Source: an uncultured Planctomycetales bacterium (GTDB taxonomy: Bacteria > Planctomycetota > Planctomycetia > Pirellulales > S012-138). Taken from it: a DNA stretch of 34,171 bases. Shown piece by piece: positions 1-7,380 of the stretch; within the stretch, counting starts at the first letter, position 1, and each line of letters starts with the position of its first letter. The position numbers and the translations under genes are program-made. The notes below the pieces were generated by a model, which was given only the letters and a program-made list of their open reading frames with translations, was not told the origin of the DNA and made no database searches. Where the stretch lies: assembly GCA_937982665.1 (NCBI GenBank), contig CALJLD010000179.1:1-34171 (forward strand), in the 5' to 3' direction.

Positions 1-2295
1 CGACTGCTGGACCTGGCCCAGGCACTCTCTGATCCGGCGAATGCCGATAAATCCGTGTTGCATGCCAACTCGCGCACACCCTCTGAGAAAAAGTTAAACG
101 CGGTGTTGTCCCAACGCATGGATTTTTCTGTGCCCGAGGATTACACGCTTGCCAGTCTGGCTGAGAAACTCCGGGGCGATTTCGGCATCAATGTGGTGAT
201 CAATCATCGCAGCCTTGATGAGAACAGTGCCTGGGATAAGGGGTTGGATTCGCCCTTACGAAGCCCGCCGGTGGCTTTTGAATTTCATGATCTCCAGTTG
301 TCTGAGATTCTGGATTATTTGCTTGAGTCCTTCGATTGCCGGCATGTGATCCGGGACGAGGCGTTGATGATTGTGGACTTCGAGTCGTCCGAGATTGCGA
401 TGGAGACGCGGGGTTATCCGCTCCCCTGGCAAAAAGAAAGCCAGCAATTTGGATGGTACACATTTATTGATGCGGTTGAAGGGATGTATTTTGACCTCGT
501 CGAACCATGGCCATCTGAAGGATGGTTGAACGAGGGTTCAGGTGAAGGGATTGCCGAATACGCTCCCGGCGGATTGTTGATCACACAGACCGCCGTCATG
601 CATCGCGGTTTGGAATTGCAGGTGCAGGATATGACAGCGATGCAGATGCCGGAGCAGGAGATTAGTACATCACATCGCCGAACCGGTTGGCTGCTTGAGC
701 GTTTGGAAGAACGCGTTGACGTTAACTTTCAGGCTGTGCCGTTGTCCGCGGCGCTGCGGCAGTTGCAGTCTGAGTTTTCCATTCCCAATATTTTCTTCGC
801 ATGGGAATCGATTGCGGAAATCAGTCCATCTTCGCAAAAACTGCGCGAGCGCCTGCTGCAATCGCCGATCACGGTGCAACTTAGCGATGTAACTTTGCGC
901 ACGGCGCTCCACCAAATGGTTGAAGATGCAATCGACCATCTTGGCGATACAGCCGAGAAACCAACTCGGCATCTCAAAAAACCGCCCGGGGCCTACAACC
1001 CTTTTGACGCGGATGAGGGTTACCCGCTGATTGATCTGCACGTCGGTGAAGGATCGGTGATGGTCACGGTCGACAATGAGTTGCTCTCTCCTCGCAATTA
1101 TCGACTAAGCCCCGCGGCACTGCAGGCGGGCGGCGGCATCGATTCCGTTATTAATGCGCTGCAATCAACAGTTGGTCAGAACTGGCTTGACGAGGGCACG
1201 GGGCCCGCAACGATCGATGAAATTGATCATGTGTTGCTCATTTCGCAAACGCCAGAGGCACACGTCCAGACTCAGGCATTCGTTGACCTGCTGGAAAACT
1301 CGAATGACGGTCCGCGCCTGCAAGGTCAGACGTTATCCCACAGCCCGGCTGATGACGCGATTGCGGAGGCGTTGGGCGAACGACTGACAATCACAATTGA
1401 GGACCAGCCATTGGAGGAGGCTTTTGCCACGTTGCTTCAAGCGGCGGGTATCTCCAACGCAATTGTCTCTGAGAACTCGCTCCGGGCGATGGCTGTCGAA
1501 CCGCGAGACACGCGCGTTTCGCTCGACGTGAAGAATGAGCGACTCTGCGACGCGCTCGACATGCTCGCCGGTCAAGTGCTTGGCGTTGTTGCGGATGAGT
1601 GGTACACGGCAGACTGGATGTATCTTAATGGCTGTTTGATCCTGGCCTCGTGGACGGATGTCTTTCAAGCAGAATTGCTTGGCGAGACTCGCACGTACTA
1701 TCTGCCGGACGCAATCGAAATGAGTCCGGAGTTGGAATTCGATTTCAAGGCGCACGTCCCAGATGGCTGGATGGACGATGGAACCGGCAGCGGCGATTAT
1801 GCCCAGTTGGGCCGGCTCGTGCTCGTTCATCAAGAGCCGCGGCACCATGCGGCGATTGCCAGTTGGTTTCAATCGCTCGATCCGCAAACCTCAGTTGCGC
1901 CCGGCCTTCGGGACAGGAGCTTGACGCGGCGGCAGCAAGAGATCCGCGCCGCGTTGATGGAGCGGATTGACCTTTCCTTGTCCAACGTTCCGCCGGGAGA
2001 AGTTGTTGAGCAAATCCTGAAGGAGATTGGTGTACAAAGCTACTTTCCGCATGACACGCTTCCGGCTGAAGCTGCGAACGTTGACATCCAAGCAACAAAC
2101 ATGCCGCGGATTGAAATCCTGCGCGAAGCCTTGTCTGACGATTATTGGACGGCCGCAATGGTGGGCGAACGCGTTTGGATCTACCACAAACAAAGGCGGC
2201 ACGCCGGCCTGTTGGGGCGCTTTCGCACTCGAGAAGTGTATCTCGATGATTTCCTGTTTGTGCCGCTGCAAGATCCAGACAATTCTGATCAATAG
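1..2295 (+). CDS. Tandem STN/secretin-N-like repeat protein, 5' partial
   Basis: The reading frame is open to the left edge, so the true start lies outside the window; the first possible in-window start is a GTG at 55. Residue numbers here count from that GTG. At least four copies of a module of roughly 190 residues are visible, starting near residues 14, 211, 432 and 628. Each opens with a segment like the STN domain of secretins and TonB receptors (a short beta strand, PL..AL..L, then a hydrophobic strand). The first three copies then carry a W-[LM]-[ND]-[ED]-G-[ST]-G motif (157-163, 377-383, 572-578) and a LLI.QT / LVLVHQE strand that resembles the secretin N domain. The fourth copy is short and ends the protein. 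The codons before the GTG (RLLDLAQALSDP) look like the tail of one more module. No secretin barrel domain is seen. The cellular role is unknown; an exported or periplasmic scaffold is a guess. The next gene starts 15 bases downstream, so co-transcription is likely. Confidence 0.85.
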   Translation, partial: RLLDLAQALSDPANADKSVLHANSRTPSEKKLNAVLSQRMDFSVPEDYTLASLAEKLRGDFGINVVINHRSLDENSAWDKGLDSPLRSPPVAFEFHDLQLSEILDYLLESFDCRHVIRDEALMIVDFESSEIAMETRGYPLPWQKESQQFGWYTFIDAVEGMYFDLVEPWPSEGWLNEGSGEGIAEYAPGGLLITQTAVMHRGLELQVQDMTAMQMPEQEISTSHRRTGWLLERLEERVDVNFQAVPLSAALRQLQSEFSIPNIFFAWESIAEISPSSQKLRERLLQSPITVQLSDVTLRTALHQMVEDAIDHLGDTAEKPTRHLKKPPGAYNPFDADEGYPLIDLHVGEGSVMVTVDNELLSPRNYRLSPAALQAGGGIDSVINALQSTVGQNWLDEGTGPATIDEIDHVLLISQTPEAHVQTQAFVDLLENSNDGPRLQGQTLSHSPADDAIAEALGERLTITIEDQPLEEAFATLLQAAGISNAIVSENSLRAMAVEPRDTRVSLDVKNERLCDALDMLAGQVLGVVADEWYTADWMYLNGCLILASWTDVFQAELLGETRTYYLPDAIEMSPELEFDFKAHVPDGWMDDGTGSGDYAQLGRLVLVHQEPRHHAAIASWFQSLDPQTSVAPGLRDRSLTRRQQEIRAALMERIDLSLSNVPPGEVVEQILKEIGVQSYFPHDTLPAEAANVDIQATNMPRIEILREALSDDYWTAAMVGERVWIYHKQRRHAGLLGRFRTREVYLDDFLFVPLQDPDNSDQ

Positions 2296-2310
2296 ACTCT
2301 CGTCTTTGCG

Positions 2311-4008
2311 ATGAACTCCAAAAACAACAAGAAAAACAAGCCAGACACCAAAAAGCCGCGCAAGCGCGTGCTGCAGTTTGGCATTCGTGGTTTGTTGCTG
2401 TTGACGTTGTTGGCGGCGATTGGTGCTTGGTGGTGGAGTCAGCCGGAGAAGCAAGTTGAAGAGTTGGCCGGTGGCGAGTTTCGCATCGTGCGGTATGTCC
2501 ACTTTGACGACGATGGATCACCGTATCGTCATGGTCCCTGGCGGCTGGAAGAGCGAGACGGAGACGTCGTCACTGAGGGTACTTATCGTCTCGACAAAAA
2601 GCACGGAGCGTGGACGCATTGGCATTCTTCCGGCGGAAAATCCAGCCAGGGCGAGTACATTGCCGACTTGCGAGAAGGTGTGTGGCGGACATGGCGAATT
2701 GACGGGACGCTGGAATCCGAAACGACTTTCGCTCAGGATGTTGGCGAAGGTCCCGCAAAGTTGTTTGATCCGCAAGGACAGCTTGCCGCCAAGGGTGAGT
2801 TCCGCGCTGGACAGCGTGTTAGCGTTTGGCACCACTATCACGCCAATGGCCAACTTGCGGAGCAGGGCGAGTACCTCAACAACATGCGTTCGGGCGTGTT
2901 TAAGAACTGGGACGAAAACGGCAATCCGCAAGTCGACACGTACTTCGCTTCCGGCTTGCCGATTGCCGATGCCGATCAGGCAGCCGAACTTTGGCATCAG
3001 CGTCTCATCAGCAGCGCAGGCTTGGAACAGATCCACGCTTGTCGCGTTCTCATCCAACTTGGCGAAGCCGCGCACAATCAGTTGCAAGCGACGCTGCAAG
3101 GCGACGATGCTCAGCTCAAATCGCTGGTGCTGCGTTCCGGTCCGCCACCCAAATCGGCGGCGTTGCACAAAGATGTTATTGAAATCCTGGAGGACGAAGA
3201 TTCACACCTTCGTGCCATTGCCATGAATTGTGTGCCGGTATGGGGAATTCCGCTGGCCGAGATGGAACTTCCGCTGGAGCATGTTCTTGAGTTGGAAGGC
3301 AACACCATCAAGCAAGTGGTCGATCAAGTCTGCAATGAAGACGAGCTCAGTCTCGCGGAAGAACGATTCCAACAGGTGGTAAGAACAATAGCTTTGCAGG
3401 AGACTTTGCCTAACGGCCATGCGAAAGCCCTGCGGCACTGGGCAGCAGAGTTGGAAGGCGTGCAACGCGCCTATTCCCTGGCTGTGTTGGTTGCTCATTT
3501 GCCAGCGGACGATGAACTGACAAGGCAGCTTGTCCGCGAAATCACGTCGCTGCAACAAGAGATCGACGAAGCGCCGACAGTCTACTCGATGTTCGGCGTT
3601 GATTATGGCAAAGATCTCGCGCGAGGTTGGCCGCTGCCGCTTGAAGCTTCTGCACTTCCCGCTCTTTTACAATTCATGCGACATGCGGAAAGCAGCGAGA
3701 GAATGGATGCGATCAAAGCCTTGAGCTGGATGCAGAAGCCGTCTGCGGAAGATGCCGCGCCGCTTGTTGACTTTCTGACTAAGCAACTGGATACGCAAGA
3801 TGAGGTTGCGCGAATGTCCGTTGTCCGCGCATTGCGGGGCCTGGGTCAGGCGGCCAGGCCTGCTCTGCCAAAACTACGCAGGCTTCGTTGGACGGTCCCT
3901 TCGTTCAAGCAAGAAGCCGAGTATGCCATCGAGGCCATCGACACCGGCATGGCTGCGATGCCTTCGGGCAGTTTTGGGCGTGGGTCTTACGGCGGTGGGA
4001 CTTTTTGA
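2311..4008 (+). CDS. Membrane-anchored MORN-repeat protein with helical-repeat C-terminal half
   Basis: This 565-residue protein has a lysine-rich N-terminus, then a single membrane segment at about 23-42 that begins with FGIR and LLLLTLL, an anchor style common in planctomycete proteins. Residues about 73-215 hold six repeats of roughly 24 residues with the pattern G-x-W-x-x-[WY]-x-x-x-G-x-x-x-x-x-G-x-[YF]. These match the MORN_2 type (the YwqK-like family, often labelled an antitoxin, although no toxin is seen here). Residues about 240-545 are alpha-helical with HEAT-like pairs, clearest at 460-545. The protein ends in a Gly/Ser tail (551-565). The topology suggests a short cytoplasmic end and a large extracytoplasmic part. 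It lies 15 bases after the tandem STN-like gene and is probably in the same operon. No clear Shine-Dalgarno is present. A protein-protein interaction role is likely, but no specific function can be given. Confidence 0.85.
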   Translation: MNSKNNKKNKPDTKKPRKRVLQFGIRGLLLLTLLAAIGAWWWSQPEKQVEELAGGEFRIVRYVHFDDDGSPYRHGPWRLEERDGDVVTEGTYRLDKKHGAWTHWHSSGGKSSQGEYIADLREGVWRTWRIDGTLESETTFAQDVGEGPAKLFDPQGQLAAKGEFRAGQRVSVWHHYHANGQLAEQGEYLNNMRSGVFKNWDENGNPQVDTYFASGLPIADADQAAELWHQRLISSAGLEQIHACRVLIQLGEAAHNQLQATLQGDDAQLKSLVLRSGPPPKSAALHKDVIEILEDEDSHLRAIAMNCVPVWGIPLAEMELPLEHVLELEGNTIKQVVDQVCNEDELSLAEERFQQVVRTIALQETLPNGHAKALRHWAAELEGVQRAYSLAVLVAHLPADDELTRQLVREITSLQQEIDEAPTVYSMFGVDYGKDLARGWPLPLEASALPALLQFMRHAESSERMDAIKALSWMQKPSAEDAAPLVDFLTKQLDTQDEVARMSVVRALRGLGQAARPALPKLRRLRWTVPSFKQEAEYAIEAIDTGMAAMPSGSFGRGSYGGGTF

Positions 4009-4089
4009 GACGCCGCCGTTCTGAATTGCTTGCAAGAAACGAATGGCACTGATGTCTGCCACGTGGTTAGCAGCGAAGACCGATGAGGG

Positions 4090-5706
4090 TCATCGTGCCC
4101 GCCAAAAACGGGGCAGCACCAACACAATGATGGGGAAGAATTCCAACCGTCCCAACATCATCAACGGCGTGAAGATCAATAGCTTCGTCCACCAGGTGAA
4201 TCGCGCGTAATTCTGTGTAGCGCCAATTGCGCCCAATCCCGGGCCAATGTTATTTAGAGTCGCAGCGATTGCTGACGCGCTATCGATCAACTTGTTCTGC
4301 AATTGGATTGCGCTGACTTCTTCTTCCGCGCTCTCTGCTGCACCGGCGTCCGTTTGCCACGTAGAGTCCGGCTCGACAGCAATCATGAGCAGCCAACAGG
4401 TGACCATCAAGAAAAGCGCGATCGAGAAATAGACGAGGATGTTCTTGCGAAGTTTGGGGTCATCAACAGGTTCGCCGCCCACGCGCAAAGGCCGGACCAC
4501 GCTGGGATGATAGGCCTGCTCCAACTCCAAACGGAGAATTTTCAAGAACAAGACATGACGAATAACTTTCAATCCACCGCCGGTGCTGCCTGCACAGCCC
4601 CCAATGAACATCAGCAAGAACAGCAGCCCGCGGCCAAAGTTGTTCCAGCCGTCAAAGTCGTGTGTGCCATATCCGGTTGTGGTGACAATCGAGGCCACTT
4701 GAAAGCTGCTGTACCGGAATGACTGCCACAGTTTCTCGCCCCACGGTGCGTTGGGTTCGCCAAAGTCACCATGAAAATGGCCGGCGATCATGATCAAGAT
4801 GGTGGCCAGGACCAGGATTCCAATGTAACTCCGCAGTTCGACATCGGCCCAAGCCCTGTGGAACTTTCGCATCAGCAGAAACAGCAGCAGCGTAAAGTTA
4901 GTCCCGGCCAGCAGCATAAAGAACAGCACGACCATCTCGATCCAAGCCGCCGCGTAAATTTCCGGATGCAGGGCGAAATAGCCCAGGCTTTCGTTGTAAG
5001 TACTGAATCCTCCGGTGGCCATGGTGCCAAACGCATGACACAACGCATCAAACAAGGAGAGTTTGCAGAACACCAAAATGATGGCCAAGACAACATTCAG
5101 CCCCACGTACATGGCGGCAAACCGCCAGGCCGTGTGTTGCATCCTCGCGGTCGACCCGTCCTTGCTGGGCCCAGGCATTTCCGCCCGCATCAGCGCTTTA
5201 CCGGCCGAACCATGCCCCAGAATGGCGACAAACAAAACAATGATGCCCAGCCCACCCAGGAAGTGAGTGCTGGACCGCCAGAAGAGAATGCAAGCGTCGA
5301 CCTGTTCCAAATCCGTAATCACCGTTGCGCCGGTGGTTGAGAAACCGGACTGCGATTCAAACATCGCATCGGCAAACGTCATCGCCTGGCCAGGCTCGCG
5401 CGGCGTGGCGTTGAACAAATACGGCAAACCACCCAGCAGAGTCACCATGACCCAACTCAAGCCCACCACGGCCATCGCCTCTTTGCGGAACATTGGCAGT
5501 GGTTTGTCGCTTCTCCCCAACCAGCGGAGAGCGATGCCCACGCCAATGCAGATGGCCATCGAGTAGACCAGGCTCAACAGACCACTGGTTTCGATTTCCG
5601 TTGCCGGGCCAGTCCCTGGGAAAGCCCAAGGCAAGCTAAAGAGCATGAAGCCGCCGGTCAAAAACGCGACAAACGACAGCGAGCGAAAGACCAGCCGATA
5701 ATTCAT
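4090..5706 (-). CDS. trkH: Potassium uptake protein TrkH (membrane subunit)
   Basis: This 538-residue polytopic membrane protein is the ion-conducting subunit of a Trk/Ktr K+ uptake system. The four pore-loop filters of the superfamily are all visible: TTGATV (124-129), ATGGFS (230-235), TTTGYG (342-347) and NNIGPG (485-490), each with the key glycine. GGCAGSTGGGLK (369-380) is the conserved stretch after the third filter. The protein is longer than the roughly 483 residues of Escherichia coli TrkH, partly because of an Ala/Glu-rich loop at about 446-465 before the fourth filter. The gene follows trkA by 55 bases on the same strand. This is the normal partner arrangement, with TrkA gating TrkH on the cytoplasmic face. 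The ATG at 5706 fits the start of the first membrane segment. The identification is firm; ion selectivity (K+ alone or K+ and Na+) is not settled by sequence. Confidence 0.96.
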   Translation of the reverse strand: MNYRLVFRSLSFVAFLTGGFMLFSLPWAFPGTGPATEIETSGLLSLVYSMAICIGVGIALRWLGRSDKPLPMFRKEAMAVVGLSWVMVTLLGGLPYLFNATPREPGQAMTFADAMFESQSGFSTTGATVITDLEQVDACILFWRSSTHFLGGLGIIVLFVAILGHGSAGKALMRAEMPGPSKDGSTARMQHTAWRFAAMYVGLNVVLAIILVFCKLSLFDALCHAFGTMATGGFSTYNESLGYFALHPEIYAAAWIEMVVLFFMLLAGTNFTLLLFLLMRKFHRAWADVELRSYIGILVLATILIMIAGHFHGDFGEPNAPWGEKLWQSFRYSSFQVASIVTTTGYGTHDFDGWNNFGRGLLFLLMFIGGCAGSTGGGLKVIRHVLFLKILRLELEQAYHPSVVRPLRVGGEPVDDPKLRKNILVYFSIALFLMVTCWLLMIAVEPDSTWQTDAGAAESAEEEVSAIQLQNKLIDSASAIAATLNNIGPGLGAIGATQNYARFTWWTKLLIFTPLMMLGRLEFFPIIVLVLPRFWRAR

Positions 5707-5761
5707 CGTTCAAGCAAAGGCAGGCGACGTGTCGCAATTGTGAGCCGGAAAAGGAACAGCG

Positions 5762-7108
5762 CTATCCGCCGTTGTTGTTGAATACGCGGACCATACTCTC
5801 GATCGAGTCGTCCGCCACCATCGCAATCACAACATCGCCTGGCGAGAAACGGTCATCAGCGCCGGGCACGCGAACAAATTCCTGATTGACCACCGCAACA
5901 ACCAGGCTCTCTTTTGGCAGCGGAAGTTTGGCCAGCACATGCTCCGTGGCGGGGACGCCTTCTTCGACTTCAATTTCCAAGACGCTGATACTGCCGCCTC
6001 CCAATGACCAGCGCGAGATCACGGGCCCCTTGTTCAGGAACCCCAGCACTTGTCTGGCCATGACCGCGCGAGGACTCACAACGTGATCAATGCCGAGTTT
6101 GCCGACGACGTTTCCGTAATCGGGACGTCCGACGATGGCCATGATTGTCTTCGCGCCAATTTCGCGCGCTTCGACACCAGCCATGATGTTGTCTTCGTCA
6201 TCACCTGTGCAGGCGACGAATACATCTGCGCTGCCAACCCGCTCTTCTTCCAAGACGTTTCGCCGTGTGGCATCGCAGTGAACCACAGTCGATTGCTTCA
6301 GTCGCTTGGAGAGGAAATCGCAGCGATCAATGTCCGATTCCATTACCACGACATGAAAGCGTCGGCTTTCCAAAGCGCGAGCCAGGTGGAACCCGGTCTC
6401 GCCACCGCCGGCAATCACCACGCCTTGTTTAGGTGGCGTCTCGCGTTGAAACCAATCTTGAACTTCATCCAGATCATCTTGGTTACCCACAAGCGTGATG
6501 CGGTCACCCACTTGCAAACGCATCTCCGCGTTGGCCAAGGTTGTTGTTCCGTCACGAAGTACGGATGCCACGCGAACGCCCTTGGGTAATTTCAGATCTC
6601 GCAGCGTTGCATCCACTGCCACGGTTTTTGCGGCGACGATTGTCTCTTGGACTTCCAGTTCACCACGCGCGAATTGTTCCACGGCGACAGAGCCGGGATT
6701 GCGGATGTTGTGCGCCAACTCCATGGCCGAAAGGTGTTCCAGGCTCAACATCCGGTCAATGCGGAAGTGCCGTTGGTAGTCAAACGTGCTCAAGTCACGG
6801 AACACGCTGGAGTAGACTCGGGCGATGGTCCGCCGAGAGCCCATCGACTTGCTGATGCTGGCGGCGACCATGTTGGTTTCATCGTCGCCGGTGAGAGCCA
6901 GACACAAATCCGCATTCATCACACCAGCTTGAAACAGGATGCTGGACTCGGCCGCGGAGCCAGTGATGCCACGCACGTCCAACCGCTCGTTCAGGCGGCG
7001 AACGTTCTCGGCGTTGTTGTCAACAACCGTCACACTGTGACGATTGCGGCACAGCAAGTCCGCAGTGGAAGTGCCAACGGTTCCGGCGCCTAGGATGACG
7101 ATGTTCAT
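5762..7108 (-). CDS. trkA: Trk system potassium uptake regulator TrkA
   Basis: This is a 448-residue cytoplasmic regulatory protein with two RCK units. The first Rossmann fold shows GAGTVG (7-12) with an acidic residue at D30 after the second strand. The second shows GGGETG (234-239) with E257 in the matching position. Both are nucleotide-binding signatures (NAD(H), and ATP/ADP in the family). Each Rossmann domain is followed by a TrkA_C domain: about 150-220, and about 370-440, where the ends P..VVA.V and PGDVVI can be recognised. The length matches the two-RCK TrkA of Proteobacteria (458 residues), not the single-domain KtrA. trkH lies 55 bases downstream, so the two are probably expressed together. 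No Shine-Dalgarno is visible before the ATG. The upstream region carries inverted repeats that could be regulatory. Confidence 0.96.
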   Translation of the reverse strand: MNIVILGAGTVGTSTADLLCRNRHSVTVVDNNAENVRRLNERLDVRGITGSAAESSILFQAGVMNADLCLALTGDDETNMVAASISKSMGSRRTIARVYSSVFRDLSTFDYQRHFRIDRMLSLEHLSAMELAHNIRNPGSVAVEQFARGELEVQETIVAAKTVAVDATLRDLKLPKGVRVASVLRDGTTTLANAEMRLQVGDRITLVGNQDDLDEVQDWFQRETPPKQGVVIAGGGETGFHLARALESRRFHVVVMESDIDRCDFLSKRLKQSTVVHCDATRRNVLEEERVGSADVFVACTGDDEDNIMAGVEAREIGAKTIMAIVGRPDYGNVVGKLGIDHVVSPRAVMARQVLGFLNKGPVISRWSLGGGSISVLEIEVEEGVPATEHVLAKLPLPKESLVVAVVNQEFVRVPGADDRFSPGDVVIAMVADDSIESMVRVFNNNGG

Positions 7109-7380
7109 ACGTTGGTTTGCGGGAGTTCAATCTTGAAAGGCGGCTAAGATGAAGTTGGCACAGCCGTCTTCAACTTCGATGGCCACCTTGAACTCATTCA
7201 TTGCGAATCAGCAAGAAGAACGATGCTTGTAAGTTGGTGACTTGCCGTTCCGGCGAATATGAAAAGGGCCGATTGTAGGGCAGACCGCGTCCAACGGGAA
7301 TATGCCGCACACCGCGAACTGTCAGTCGATTTTTGGTAAAGGTGCGGCACTTCGCCTATTTTGAACACTGCTGGACGCCC
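7109..7380. other. Intergenic region upstream of trkA with two inverted repeats
   Basis: This region holds the trkA upstream sequence and the 3' flank of the exported peptidase-like gene, both on the minus strand. Two inverted repeats can be read. GAAGTTG at 7151-7157 pairs with CAACTTC at 7171-7177 (13-base loop). TGCCGCAC at 7303-7310 pairs with GTGCGGCA at 7342-7349 (31-base loop). Neither is followed by a T-run on the minus strand, so a simple intrinsic terminator is not supported. No tRNA or other RNA gene was recognised. Confidence 0.4.

Noticed and set aside
2311..4008. Toxin-antitoxin role for the MORN-repeat protein
   Set aside because: The YwqK-type repeats invite that label, but there is no small toxin gene beside it and the protein is a large membrane-anchored one.
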